Assembly (NCBI RefSeq): GCF_018691265.1
Contig: NW_024881328.1
Coordinates: 42,821,515 to 42,885,514, forward strand
Length of the DNA stretch: 64,000 bases
Direction: 5' to 3'
Origin: Tyto alba
Lineage: Eukaryota > Chordata > Aves > Strigiformes > Tytonidae
A program made the position numbers and the translations under genes. Shown here piece after piece: positions 1 to 12,583 of the stretch. Under the pieces are notes generated by a model. The model was not told the origin of the DNA. It did not search any database and saw only the letters and a list, made by a program, of their open reading frames with translations. The number at the start of each line of letters is the position of its first letter. Positions within the stretch are counted from its first letter, which is position 1.

Positions 1-3000
1 AATGTACAAAGTTTGGACAGTTATTTCCGTGCAGTTGTATAACAGACCATCAAGATAAAGCACTTGCTACCAGAAATACTCCAGCGAGGAAGAGCTGCAA
101 CATCATCAGTACGTGAAGGGACAGTCCACGGGAGAGGAACAAGGGTTTTACGTACCAAATTCACCGTGCTGCTCTGGGTGAAGCTGCTGTGCTCACCCCC
201 AAAATTACCAACATCCGGAGGTCAGAATCCTTTCCTAACATGTTCAATTCAGGGAGCTCAAGACGAAACAGCCAACGGAGACAGTGCCTAGCAAAGGGCA
301 ACTGTTTAATCAAAATCAACAGTTAAAACTCTAAACTGACCCTGGAAGTACACGAATAAACTGCAATTAAAACAATGGACGCAATTCAAAACAGCTGTGC
401 CCAGCATGACCATACACCAAACTTCAAAGCTGGCTCTTCACTCTCAAAATAAACAACCACCCCAAAGACGAAAGCTTATTTTTAACTAAAGATAAGAATG
501 TGGATCCATTCATCAAAAGACTGTTTTACTTTCAAATACTCTAAGTATTTCTGTGGAAATTACTGTCTTTTTATTCGAGCCGTGAAGATGATGCACGCTT
601 TGCACTGGATGGAGACCACGAAAGCCAGTTAGACAGGTACGGGTGTACCTGCACTCGCACAAGAGGAGGATGGCAAAGGTCTTCTTAAGCTGTCATGACA
701 ACACCAGCAGCGAGAACAGGCCTTCTGCTTCTCGTCAGAAATCCCATCAAAGGCATAAATGTGCTTTTTTGAACTGCTTGTGATTGAATTTTGATAGTGG
801 CCCATCAATGGAGTTCACAAAGGAGCTCTCCCCAGCTCACGCCAGAGCCGCAGCAGATACTTCCAGGATTATGGAAGGTCTTGTTTTGGTTTTAGGCAGA
901 TTTCACCGCATAACCCTTCTGCTCCAAGGCAGTATTTAATGTTTCCCTTCACTGCATTCACCACCACCAACACGCATCTGGCAGTCGTTTCCAGCCGTGT
1001 GCCATTAACTCAGAGCAAGGTGAGGAACGCAATTATCGTCACTCAGGTGCTCTCTGAAAACCTTACTTGCCAACAAGAAGAGTGCAACTTGTACCCCCTC
1101 ACAACCACTGAGGGCCAAGAAAGTTCCTGAGTACCCGACCTTCACGTTTCAAGCCCAGGTTGCTCTCCCATCTTGACAGCCAACCCCAAAGGCAGGCTCC
1201 CTCGAATTAGGCTCTCCAGCTTGCTTCCAGATTTTTTTCTGTAACAGGATGCACTGTTTTAACCGCTGGCTGTATAGCAGGACATCGGAGAAGGTGCTAG
1301 GCTCAAAGAAAGAAATCCTGACGGGAAGGGAAAGCAGAGCTACACTGATAGCCAGCTAAAAAGGGACAAGACCTCAGAATCACAGAGATATTTTGCAAGA
1401 TGCCACAAGCAGCGTGCTGCCATGTGTTCCTCTTCCTTATACTCTAGGCTCCTCTGATTTTCATCCACGAGGTTACACGGGCTTCATCCTGCGTGCTTCC
1501 AGCTCTGACTGACTGCCAGACTCAGGCTCCTGCACTGCAGCAACTCCTTCTGTTCTCCACATTTTTTTGCAAGGAAAGTCTCTTCCACTCTGCTCAGATC
1601 GGGTGTTTCAGTACACTCGTGTCTGTGGGACTCGGGACGCAAATTTCCGTTTGGATAAATTGTGTGCATTTCAAATGGTGAAAAATCTTCATCCTCAGTC
1701 TCCAAACTGTTGCATTTCTCATAAACCCGAGACTCCCCTGGATATCTCTTCTTGTCTAGGAGAAACCCAGACTATTTTACACTCTGTCAGTAGTCCCCAT
1801 TGTTGATGAAAGTATTATTCTCGTGAAACTGAGACTGCTCACAGAAGCCAGCTTCAGCATGCACCTCGGGGAGAGAGACCGTGACTCACCCCACACCTAA
1901 CCTCAGCACCCGCTCTGATTCACCCTGATCATGGAAAGCAACAGAAAGCAATGGAAAGTGCAGGCAGAGGGAAACCTTGCTAACGCCACCCAGAAGGTAC
2001 AATCAGCAATTTCGCCCTGGCGCTCAAAATTTATTTTTTTCCTGTTCTATTGCAAACAGGGGGTTAATAAGAGCTGAAATGCTTACGTAATACATAAGGT
2101 TTTTTCTTATTGCTTTACCACAATGGATCATTTTTCCATGGCTATCTAATGCTGTAATATTACATAATAAAAATAATAGAAATCTGCTATAGTAAAAGCA
2201 TTTTAAAATGCATTAAAGACAATAACATGAGAATCACCTATTTTGAAACAGAAATTTCTAATCCCTGATCTTTTGATCTTTTGAGAAGCAAACTCCTGTT
2301 TCTACGCCAAGGAGAAGCAAGTCCATCTTACCATGGGGCCAACCCAAAATGCTGGACTGTGCATACGTTCAGTACCTCAGTACCAGGGGGGTGCAAAAAT
2401 ATACTGTTGGCCATCCTCCCTCCCTTTTACCTTAAGGTTAATGCTGCTCAGCAGCTGCACGCAGTCAAAATGCCCACCTGCTGTGCCAGGCTGCTTCAAT
2501 AAAATTACACACAAGTCTCTACTCCTTACCCAACTAGGACGGACTCCTTATACCCGGAACAGCTTGTGGGATACTTAGGCTCACCTAACTGATGGTGCTG
2601 AGTGGCTTCAAGCAAAAAGGCACGTTAACTTTAACAGCAAAATGCACCAAAAGAAATTCATAACTCTGTGCCGAAGTTTCCTTGACAAATAGGACAACAG
2701 AAATGAAAAAGCATATTAATGAGTATTACTTGTCCATTTCTTTTGAGCACATAAGCTTTTACCTGCAAGGTGCAGTCTCACAGGGAACTAAAAAGCACCA
2801 AACCACCCCACGGACTGCACTTGCCTAAGTGCCCCGGCCACCCGGACGTGCAACAGTGCACAAGGTCTGTCCGGAGACACCACTAATGCATAATAAGAAA
2901 TCTCAGGAGTTTTAACACATAGGTGAGGTCTGAAATCCGTGAGGGTTTCTCTGAATACAGAATCAGATGACTGCATGACGAAATATTTTTCATAGGTTAC

Positions 3001-3838
3001 AAAAGAAAAAAGATGTTCCAAAAATATATTCCGTAGAGGTCTCCATATGTTACAGGGAGTAAAAAGGTCGCTGTACGCTTTAACACCTGATCCCCCCCTC
3101 CCAAGTGATAGCTCCAATGCCACTGCCAGGTTTCAACTTCATAAGCAGGGAAACAATGCAGAAGAACTGCAAGCAACATACTGTGAACCACCTAAATATC
3201 ATGCAACCAAAAATGTGTTGGACCAACGGCCAAGTCCCATTCGCAGCTCAGGAAAGACTAAGATACCAGCTGCAGTGTCCCAACAGCCTGTGTGCCATCA
3301 TAAAACTTCTTAGGTTGCCCCAAGGGTCTTCCCAACCATCATCTTCCCTCCAAAAACAAAAGAAAAATCCTATTCCAAAAATGAAATTAATACATTGGTT
3401 TCAAAACCAAATTAACCCAGTGAGGCTACTGCATTAGGAAGAACAAATTTTTGATTTAAGAGCTCGCTCCTAAGTTTAAGTAAAACTAAACACTGATTTA
3501 TAACCGCTGAAAAAAAACCATCAGGCTTTAAGTCTCACATGAGTTGACAGGAGCTGCTGCAGGTTATGCCGAACACAGCCACGTGCTGTCAGCTTGCACA
3601 CCCAACCGCCTGTGAAGCAAACGCGGCCGTAACCCGATAACCGGGAGCGGAAAGGCAAGCCGCACGATCCTAGCTGCAGAGCGTGTGACAAACACGTACC
3701 CCTCCACAAGCAGGAAATTAAAAACCACAGCTAAATAAAACAAAGACTGAGAGTTGCAAGCAATACAATAAGCCAACTTGTAAAAACAGCAATGCCAAGA
3801 AGTGTCATCGTTCTTAGTAATCAAAAAACATCTGAAAA
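1..3838. other. Unique non-coding sequence, no gene recognised
   Basis: No open frame here exceeds about 110 codons. The longest ones (around 2790-3440) overlap on both strands, which is the pattern expected of chance frames. I see no LINE, LTR or tandem array. Base composition is moderate, with short T- and A-rich patches. It is best described as intron or intergenic sequence. An isolated short exon or a diverged ancient repeat cannot be excluded by eye. Confidence 0.6.
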
Positions 3839-3846
3839 AAAGAAAG

Positions 3847-3875
3847 AAAAAAAAAATCAAGGCTTTTTTTTTTTT
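3847..3875. repeat. A10/T12 inverted homopolymer (potential hairpin)
   Basis: A run of ten A (3847-3856) is followed by the 7-base spacer TCAAGGC and then twelve T (3864-3875). The two arms are perfectly complementary over ten bases and could form a hairpin or cruciform. A second element of the same kind, in T-then-A order, lies at 4664-4696. Both may be simple slippage products. Confidence 0.75.
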
Positions 3876-4299
3876 AGCAATTTCTGGTTTATTATATTGG
3901 TTTTTGCTTGATGACTGCGAGTAGGAAAGTGTAAATTAAGATACTTGTTTTTACTGTTTAAGATACTCCTCAAGGCACCTTTTACTAAGAAGCAATCAGA
4001 AAAAGAGGGATTTCAGGTTTGGTTTTTTTCAGGGGTTTTTTGGTTTGTCTTTTTTTTCTTTTTATACAAAGTTATTTATCTTCCATTTCTCCTCCCAGCT
4101 TTGTGTGCCCCACGCGAAAGCCAAGCGGCACCTCTCCGAAACCCATCAGAAATCCATTAGAGCTCCTTGCAGCCAACGGCTTCCTCCGTCCCATGGAAGG
4201 GGGAAGACACTGAAAAAAAAAGATTATCAGCAAAATGGGGGAGCGGGTAAATCAAAATTAACATTTCGTACTACCACGAAACAAATTTCCAAAGAGGGA
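3876..4299. other. T-rich unique sequence
   Basis: Contains pyrimidine-rich patches around 4018-4070 with several T-runs and G-runs. I see no gene or known repeat. It leads directly into the CpG-dense patch that starts near 4300. Confidence 0.5.
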
Positions 4300-4515
4300 G
4301 GCGGCCGTGGCCACGCAATAACCTGTTCCCAACACTGCAGGAGCCCCGGGGCCTTTGGGCTGGCCTCGTGGGCACGGCGCTGCGTGGAAGGGGCCACCCC
4401 ACGCTGCGCCAGAGCCCTGCGGGCGCCCCGACGGCCGGAGCGCGATGTTCCACGTGCCTTTAGGAAAGCCACAAAACGGATTCGAGGCTTCTCGTGGCGG
4501 GAGGGAAACGCGTAG
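4300..4515. promoter_or_regulatory. CpG-dense patch, candidate small CpG island
   Basis: By eye this stretch holds roughly two dozen CpG dinucleotides in about 215 bases and is clearly GC-rich, while the surrounding DNA is AT-rich and poor in CpG. In vertebrates such density usually marks an unmethylated promoter, an enhancer or a first exon. Open frames of 81 to 156 codons cross it on both strands, but they are explained by high GC lowering stop-codon frequency. No TATA box or clear splice site decides a transcription direction. A second CpG patch lies 1 kb downstream (5530-5860). A GC-rich relic of a repeat is an alternative. Confidence 0.5.
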
Positions 4516-4663
4516 GCAGATGGCAGCTTGAAATCGGCAACTTATTAATTGGGAGCTGCTACAAAAAGCATCCAGAAACCCCACGCTGGTGCAGCCAGAA
4601 CTGGCCACGCTGAGTCTGAGCACTCTCTCCTCTCCCATGCTGCTGGTGAGATTCTATTAGCTA

Positions 4664-4696
4664 TTTTTTTTTTTTTTACCAGAAAAAAAAAAAAAA
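4664..4696. repeat. T14/A14 perfect inverted homopolymer, 5-base loop
   Basis: Fourteen T (4664-4677), the spacer ACCAG, then fourteen A (4683-4696). The arms are equal in length and perfectly complementary, so the DNA could extrude a short cruciform and a transcript could form a 14-bp A-U hairpin. It lies between the two CpG patches. A further A9 run follows after CACC. Confidence 0.8.
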
Positions 4697-5529
4697 CACC
4701 AAAAAAAAACACAGGTCTAAGTCTCTGGGTTACGCTCCTGGCTCTGCTAAATAGCCACAAAGATGAAAAGGCTCTGAACTAGGGCAGATTGGACAAAATA
4801 ACGCAGTCTTTTTCAAGTCAGTGATTCTCTCCCTCACAAGCGATGCTGCTTTCACAAGTAGGCCTCTCTGGAGAGGAGACATATGCTGCCTGGAGTTATG
4901 AGCTAACATCTTTAAAGAATATTTTTGTTTAATGCATAACAGGCCTTGAACTTTCTCTCTCTCTTTAAATAAATTTAAAAGTAATGTCTTTTCCTTCATA
5001 ACGCCTTTCCAAATCCGTATTATATATGTTAAAGATCATAAAATAGAAGGCTTATTATATAGAAGACAATGTTAACACATCAATTAACACATTTATATAA
5101 ATGTATGTTCATGTATTCATTATATGCATGTATATATACAATTATTGTCCTAATACAAGAATATATTCCATTAATTTACATGAACAGCAAGTAACAGCAT
5201 GTTCAGTAAACACAACACATAGCAAAAAATGGTGAGAAAAATTTAGAACGGTATAAAAAGGACCTGAATTTATTTGGGGATGTTTCAGCTGGAAATGCCT
5301 CTCCGTAAGCTTTATCCTCCCCTCTTTCAGGGTGGGGAAGAGTAACTGTAAATTGGCAGTTTCCTTAGATGGTGGGTTCCTGGTTTCCCACGACAAAACT
5401 GCCTCCCCCTGCTTGCTGGTGAAACTGGTGGCCTGGAGGAACTGCCTCTCCCTACACCGTAACGGCAACGTTAATTCGGAATCTGCACAGCCTGCGGGAG
5501 AAATGCTCCAGGTGGGCACCAAAGACAGA
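4697..5529. other. AT-rich unique sequence between two CpG patches
   Basis: No gene recognised. From about 5020 to 5155 it is strongly AT-rich with TATA-like alternation (several TATATA and ATGTAT words), a low-complexity patch rather than an ordered microsatellite. The minus-strand 163-codon frame at 5142-5633 starts in the neighbouring CpG patch and shows no recognisable domain. Confidence 0.5.
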
Positions 5530-5860
5530 TGACCAGCCCGTGTACGAACCGAAGCTGAGGCAGGGGCACAGGGGTTTGCTCTCCCATCGCGTTGGGGGAG
5601 CGCGCCCATCCCTCTGCCCGGCTCGGGAGCCACCCCGAGGCCCCGGGCGGCTCCCGGTACTCACGGCAGCGCACAGCGCTCCCCAGCACCTTTCACCCTT
5701 CACGTCTAGCTTAGGTCGTTCCCTGAAACGATTTAAATACCCCGAGTCTGAGATTGTTCTCCTTGTGCCAACTCACTTCGAGACGCGAAGAGCAAGGTGG
5801 GATCTCAGGACGACAAAGCTGGCTGCGGCGAAGCAGCGCCGGTGCTGGCAGAGGAAGAGG
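5530..5860 (-). promoter_or_regulatory. CpG-dense patch with a minus-strand splice-donor match
   Basis: About 20 CpG dinucleotides lie between 5530 and 5740, with several more near 5825-5845. On the minus strand the sequence CTGCC followed by GTGAGTACC places a good donor match with the intron starting at 5664, so DNA upstream of it (higher coordinates) could be a short first exon. The minus-strand open frames over this point begin with GTG rather than ATG, so any exon would more likely be 5' untranslated. No TATA box was seen. This is a sequence-only inference. A single GTGAGT near CpG-rich DNA can arise by chance. Confidence 0.35.
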
Positions 5861-7261
5861 AGTCTGCTGGTGTTTCCCATGCTCCAAGGCATTCACAGCT
5901 AAGAAAGCATTCATATTCTCAGTTTCTCATTTCCTAGAACTAGTGCACATCATTATCCTGAACATATTATCCTATCTGTATGATATTTAAAATACAAAAC
6001 TCCGTGATTTTACACTTTCTTAAGTGGCAGATGCCTCCATCAGCTTTGGCTGCATCTTTCAGTGTTTTACACCGATGCTATTTTTGTTTTCCTTTCCTCC
6101 TGCCAGTGCTGGAGAAACCAGGCCCTGTTCATCTCCCCTACATTGCCGGGCTGCCTTTTGCTGGTTCAACAGCATCCGGACGCGGTGCTGCAGTGACAGC
6201 CCTGTCAAACCGGCAGTGCCAATCAATGGCCTTCCTGAAAAATCAATTCTGGCCCACATTTCAATAGACCGAACGCCCAGCTAGCAAGAATGGTTCATCC
6301 TTTGTACGCCATGTGCAAAGGAGCAGCTGAAAACACTTGACATTTGTCAATTCTGTTACTCTAGATGAGATTCCCCCTGCACTGCGCACGGTTTTTTTCA
6401 CTTCTTAAATTGGAAATGCATCAAGGCAAAGCCGATCCCACCATTATGGAAATGCTGTACAAGGACTTCATCCAAGCGGAAGCCTTTGGACAGGCTTTCA
6501 GCACAAAACCAGCCAGCTCACACGTGAACGGGCCCAGAAACAGAACAGAAACATGTCTCATATGCGAGCTCTGCATCAACCCCTACTCAATACAGCTTTG
6601 GCCAGGAGAAAAATCCTGGGAGGTGCTGCTTCCCCCGGCACGGCTCTGCCGCTGGCATCCCACAGGCAAGGCAAGCAGAAGCAAAGAACAACCCCAGTTT
6701 ATGCAACTCCCACCCTTTTTCCTAGCCATAAATCTTGTGTTTTGATCCCTCTCTGCTGTATGTTAAGAAATCACCAAGTAATGCAAGAGAAATCCTCGCT
6801 GCTTTACCTCAAACTCTTCAATACCCAAGGCATGTACTTTGACAATTTTCTCTGAACATATTGTTCTCAATCCACGGTTTAAAATTCATCTGTGCCCCTG
6901 CACTGTTGTCATCCTGTACTCCTGTCTCTGGCATACATGAGGTTTGACCTTTTCAGATTTACATTTACAGCGTTCAGAATCTTTTTGAGCTCTGTTACAG
7001 AGAAAAATGAACGGAGAGGAATTTCTGGAATGGTGACTGGACTACTGATGTTTCCTAGGGCAAAACACGCACTGCTTGTATTCCAGCTTCCTAATACCCT
7101 GGTAAACAAGAGAAAATTGAATGACAAAAGCAACCTAACTAGCTGGAATCTTCCAAAAGATGGAAAACAGACTTCTACAGCTGCCCACACAAAGTGAAGA
7201 TGCTTTGGCAGTTAATGTTCAAGGGTAGTACAAACAATGCTCCAAATGAAGAATGCAGCAG

Positions 7262-7265
<4 letters not shown>
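5861..7265. other. Unique non-coding sequence
   Basis: Open frames up to 126 codons (6365-6745 on plus) are unrecognised and overlap others. No repeat family or RNA gene seen. Confidence 0.5.

Positions 7266-7295
<30 letters not shown>
7266..7295 (+). repeat. A30 homopolymer
   Basis: Thirty uninterrupted A, immediately followed by GGCAAAAAGC. No retroposed gene or recognisable SINE body lies upstream, and the flanks show no obvious target-site duplication. It is treated as a mononucleotide microsatellite. The GGCAA boundary recurs next to other A-runs in the window. Confidence 0.9.
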
Positions 7296-7299
<4 letters not shown>

Positions 7300-10200
7300 A
7301 AAAGCAGACCAGCAATTGTATTTCCAAGTGAAGAAAAGCCAGGCACTTACTTCCAAAAGCATCCCACCATGTATCCAGCCTCGTGTTTCTTCCTTTCCTT
7401 TGTGCCACAGATGCCGTATTTCTTTTCATGGTGTACTTAATTTATACAGATACCTTCCCTCCAGCTGCCTCAGTACCACACCAAGCTACAGTGTGTTCCA
7501 CCTTCTTCTCCACTGCCAGGCCTAAGGAGGAAGCAGGCACGCTTTTCTGAAAGCGCCAACCACTCAGACCTCAAACCACTGCATTTACCAGCGCTCCCAC
7601 CCTACGTGACCGTCTCTGTACGGTTGCACAGGAGTGCAGAACCAGGCTCTTGGATGCGGATGATCAGCTTCTGGATAATGATGATCCTCCTTAGATGCAC
7701 AATATCTCTGAATAGCCCAGCCCAACGTATCACCAAAAAAATCAAGCCTCCTCTCAGTCCTAAATGCTATTCAGTGTTATAAAGCACCCACGTCCAAAAG
7801 TAATACCAAGAACAAAAAACAGAAGCCACCATCAGCACTAATATTAAGTTACAACACAAAGGAGATTTTCCTCTGGAAAAAACCCTCTTGGTTAGTGATG
7901 TTACTATGAACAAGTTAACCCTTTTTATGTATTTAATTTTTCAACTTGCTGATCATTGAAACTAAAGGGCATGAAGAGGAAGAGATGGGTTAAGTTCAAG
8001 GAATGGCAGCATCCCCCAAGCATCTTCGCCACAGATTCCCTACCCGAGAGCTGCGACCTCACTTTGTAGCTTGCTACCCTGCAAATCAGCCACCTATAAA
8101 ATGCTCAGTGTCAAATAATTCTCCCTCAAAACAAATTCATCTGCAATGTATAACAAATCTGTGAGATTTAAAATATTTTGTATTTAATCACCCATTGATA
8201 TTTCCAGCACTGTACACTGCACAGACAGGAAAGACACAAATGTGTACATACAACACTGTTACAAATCAGAAGCACTTGCCTCTGTTTTTAGCAATTTTTT
8301 TCCTAAACTACTACTACCATGCACAGTCTATCTATCTTGTCCGTCATCAATAAAATCTATTGATCCGTGTCAGTGATGAAAATCCAGCAAAAAGGTAAAG
8401 ACTGATAAGAAATTGATAGCTATCTGGAAAGGAGACAGCTCACGGGGCAGAGGACATGGGGAATTACTGTCAGAAGGAGACAGGCTCTAGGAAAGGAGCA
8501 AAGAAGTAGGAAAATAGGGCACAGCTGGTAAAAAGAATGTTAAAAGAAAAAAAAACACCACCAAACAAAAAACCAGCTTGATAGTGTTGATTGGCACTAA
8601 AAGCCAGCTCACTTTTACTATTTCCCTGAAAGCTCTATCTGTGAAAGGGAACATTTACAAAATCTGTAAGCTTTTAAGCAAAGTAGCTAAAAAGTGAGAG
8701 CCATCAGCAGAGCTTTGCCACACCACAGGGGTGAACACCCAGGTGCCAGCTGGTAATACAATCCCCTGCCCTTCCAAATCCAAGTATTAAGACAGGGCCT
8801 GGTTACTCTTCTTGCAGCCTGAGACAGATCGCAAGAACTGTGCTGCACAGCCTAAGTGCCACGTCCTGAAAAAACACCTGAGGAAGCAAAAGGAGCATCT
8901 CTAAGTCTTTAAAGGATGGCTGATATTTTTTCACCCCAAGAAGTTAAAAGCTGTAGTGCACCAAAGAGAGAGCAAATTATCAATGGGCTGCCAAGTTACT
9001 TCACTCATTCTTAAATTAGGATTAACACCACAAAGCCCATATTCTGTGTTAGTCTGTGGCTAACTGGAGCTCCAGAGTAATGTGTGGGAAGAAGCTGGTG
9101 TGTGTGGCTACTCATAAACTCCCAGCAGACTGTCCCACAGCAGCTGGCCATGTGTCACTGCCGGGGAGGTGACACCCCAGCCCTGTGGGCCAGCACAGCT
9201 CGGTGACCTGCACACAGCCTCGCAGCGAGAGGCTGAGGAAAGCACTAGATGCTCTCTGAAAGCAAGGAAAACCCATTCTGGAATGGCTAGAGGAGGGGAA
9301 AAAATAAAAATAAAAACCAACCAAACAAACAAAAAAACCCCCCACAAAACCAAACCAAAGAAAACTTGGGTCTACATCATCCTAGGCTTAAACCCACAGA
9401 AGAAGTCTTTGAAACAGTTAAATACCACCCCAAAAATACTTGCTCACCTTCCCTCTGGTCGAGGACATCTCTCATGTTGTAATATATATGGCCTGGAATG
9501 AAGCTGTTGACTCTTAGATGCGGGCCTTGAGATCATATAAAGCTGATGAGGTTTCCAGAAGTTACAAGGCCAGAGAGTTTTCTGCGGAACATCTGCACAG
9601 CTTGTGTTGTAATGCGAATTGTAAATCATAATTCATTCTTTCTTCATAACACCTTGGGAAAACACCCATCCCCAAGAGGCTCGGGACAAAACCATCACCA
9701 CACGTGCCCACTTTTTGCTAAATACTTTAAAAAATAGTCATCAAATAGCAAGTGCACAGTTCTGTGCTTCATGTGATATTTGAAAATTATATAGGTGACT
9801 GAATAGTTCCAGCCTGTTGAACGATTCACCCAGATGCTCTGAGTGAGCTTTAGAAGAGAGGGGGTTGGGGTGGGTTTTTTGGTTTTGTTTTAAGTGCTAC
9901 CTATTGGAAACAGAAGAAACAGAGGAGCAGAGAAAGTTTAAATCACACAAACTCAGATTTCACCCGAAGGAGTAAACAACAACGCTAATACTTTGACCTG
10001 AAGCCCGTAAGAAGCCCTGAGACACACATGCTGTCAGACATCGGGTCAGGACCTGCAATGATGTTTGCAAGAAGATACATGTATTAGAAATGTGAATACA
10101 TTCCCAATTGCCAGCGAGTTGAGAAGGAGTAGCTTCTGCACCCCAGCCACAGGCAGAAGCAAAACTAAAAGAAAAGCCACTAAAATGCAGTCCTGACCAT

Positions 10201-12548
10201 GAGCAAGAATCGCTAGCAGATGACACGGTGGGTTCCCCAGGTGCTTGCTGTCCTCAGAAAGGAGCTGCCAGCCTGGTCTCTCCTTGTTTCACTTCGTCTT
10301 CACTGAAACAAATTACAGCCATTCATGGGTAGGAGCAACTTCAGAGGGCTAACTCCTACCTCAGTGCTGTAAATTTGGAGTCTCTGCAGCTGCACTCTGA
10401 AGCCACGGGAGAAGACCTGAAACCTGGAGCCACGGGCATCTTTAGTGAGGCAGAGAGCTCAACTGCTGTAATTGAAATCCTTTAGGAATAACTCGGGATC
10501 AACAAAAGACAGAAAAATCTTGCCGTTTCCCTTTCTGTGACCATGCGGGCACCTCCACACCCATAAGCACTGGGAGCGAGCAGCCCTGCATTTCACCTGA
10601 GCTAAGCAGGGAAGGATAAAACAAAGAAACACCAGGAGGAGGGCGCATGAACAGGGGTCTTCAGAACAGGGCTTCTCCAGGAGCCCACGAGCCGTGCACA
10701 CAACTCCATCCAGACTCACTTCTTCCTCTGCAGGGTGCACCGGCACACAAATACACAGCAGACGGGGTAAATATTGCAAAGGCAGGTGGAGGAGAAATGG
10801 GAAGAGAGGGTTCCTCAGGCTTTGGTGGCTCTCAGAGGTGGGGAGCTCAGCCAGCCCTCACCGCAGGGAAGAGCAGTCAATCTGCTCCTGCTACGCTGGC
10901 AGCACCTTACGCCAGGGGCTCCCTAAACACACATCAAATGATTAATAAAACCATGTAAGGCGAAGCTATTTTTACTCCTGTGGACACCATTAGAAATGCA
11001 AACCATCCCTTGCAATACGGTGGTTTTTAATATGCACGTAAAATTATTATCTGTCCTCGAAAGTGGCTACTCTCTCTATAGGAGTCATCAAAAAGGACTT
11101 TGAACTCGCAGTTTAGAAACACACAGATCAATGGGGCTCTTGTTTACCGGCAGTTTAGGAATCTTTCCTCTTAAGGAGGCATTGCCATAATCTGGTGGTA
11201 GTATATAGTCAAGCTTTTACGTAGGTAGCACCAGGCAGCACCCAGCAGCAGCTCCTCTGGACACAATAGCACACACTTGCTACCTAGATATACATCCATA
11301 TGCATGGTACGGTGCCGCTGCAATATATACATGCATGCGCATAATGCAAGATTCAATTACTTAAAGCTAATCCAGAAAACCCCAGAATATATAGAACACA
11401 ACTGACAAATTCACAGCCACTCATTCACGTTTGCCTCGGAGAAAACGACATGCTTTGAAAAGTAACGCAGCAGAATAAGGAAATTGCAGCAGGCAGAGTT
11501 TTAAACACTCAGGGCTTTTAGAGCAATGAGTGGTACAGAAGAGAATAAGTTTCGTTTGCTTCTGTCACCGAGTGTTTCATCAGATGATGACTGCCATCAG
11601 AAGGAAAGGGGAGGAAGCACGTAGATACGGGGAGGGGCTGAATAAAAAGACACTAACACTGAGGTTTGACAGTACTTAAACCTGAGAGGGGAAACTCACA
11701 TGCCTAGCGAGATTCAGGGCAAGGGTTTGCTGTCATTAACTAAGATCAAAAACAAAGTAATCCCTTTCAAGGCAGAATGAGAGCAGCTCCACTGCAAACC
11801 CTTTCTGTTGCAGGGCCACAGCCACCAAGATAACCTGGGCTGTAACCTCCTCTCCTCCACAGGACAGCCACCTCCAGCTAAGGGTACACACACCAACACG
11901 TAAGGCATGAGTGGAGCTCAGGGCCCCGGAGCAGAAAGCTCATGGGTTGCCCGACTGGCTTTACCACCATCATCTCCTCTGCCACGAGTATTCACTTCAG
12001 CAGGTCCCATTTCCTCCCCCATCTTGCTCCTGCATCTCATTCCTGCCTCTGTGCTAGCTTTTTAGTTGAAGCATAGCAACTGTTCTGCAGACATAAGTGA
12101 ACCAGACCAGCAAGTGGATTAAATAAACAAAACACAGACTAATATGAAGTAAAACCCATATTTTGAGGTACTACTGACTAATAGTAAGTCAACTGAGGGT
12201 AAACTTAGATTTCCAAAGAACCAACCCTCTACAGGCTGTATTCAAAAACAAAACACTTTCACCTAAAGTCCCAGTTAGAAGTTCACATCATGCATATACA
12301 TACAATTTCCACCCATTTCTGTCTGCATTATCCCCAGGGAGATCAAAGAGCCAGGCTTGAGACTGCACTCTGAAAGCACTTCAGTTGCTATGCTGCTGAA
12401 GCATAAAAAGATTTTTGAAACATATGTAGTTATCTAGTAGAACTGAACTTCACTCACTAGAACAGCACAAAACAGGAGGCACTGGCCTATGGATTTTGTG
12501 TTAACTTAATATTGACAGTTTCAAGCCCAGAAGTGCTACTTATAAAGA

Positions 12549-12551
<3 letters not shown>
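7296..12551. other. Unique non-coding sequence with one low-complexity patch
   Basis: No gene of convincing length or composition and no identifiable transposon. The stretch 7526-9107 contains no open frame of note. Around 11275-11350 there is a patch rich in ATGCAT, ATATAC and GCATGC words (alternating purine-pyrimidine), comparable in style to the patch at 29345-29410. The A/CA-rich patch at 9299-9362 is listed separately. Confidence 0.5.
9299..9362 (+). repeat. A-rich low-complexity tract with AACA and CCAA units
   Basis: An A-rich stretch begins with AAAAATAAAAATAAAA and passes into CCAACCAAACAAAC-type units and short C-runs. It closely resembles the tract at 24416-24490 in composition and in order: pure A, then (CAAA)n, then CCAACCAAAC, then a C-run. 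No coding sense. Confidence 0.7.

Positions 12552-12581
<30 letters not shown>
12552..12581 (+). repeat. A30 homopolymer
   Basis: Thirty A followed by GAAAAACACAACAG. No gene body upstream that would suggest a retroposed mRNA tail. Confidence 0.9.

Positions 12582-12583
<2 letters not shown>

Noticed and set aside
7266..7295. Poly-A tail of a processed pseudogene or SINE
   Set aside because: No cDNA-like or SINE-like body upstream and no visible flanking duplication. Birds' dominant LINE, CR1, does not generate poly-A-tailed retrocopies, so a simple A-run is more likely. The same reasoning applies to the other A-runs.
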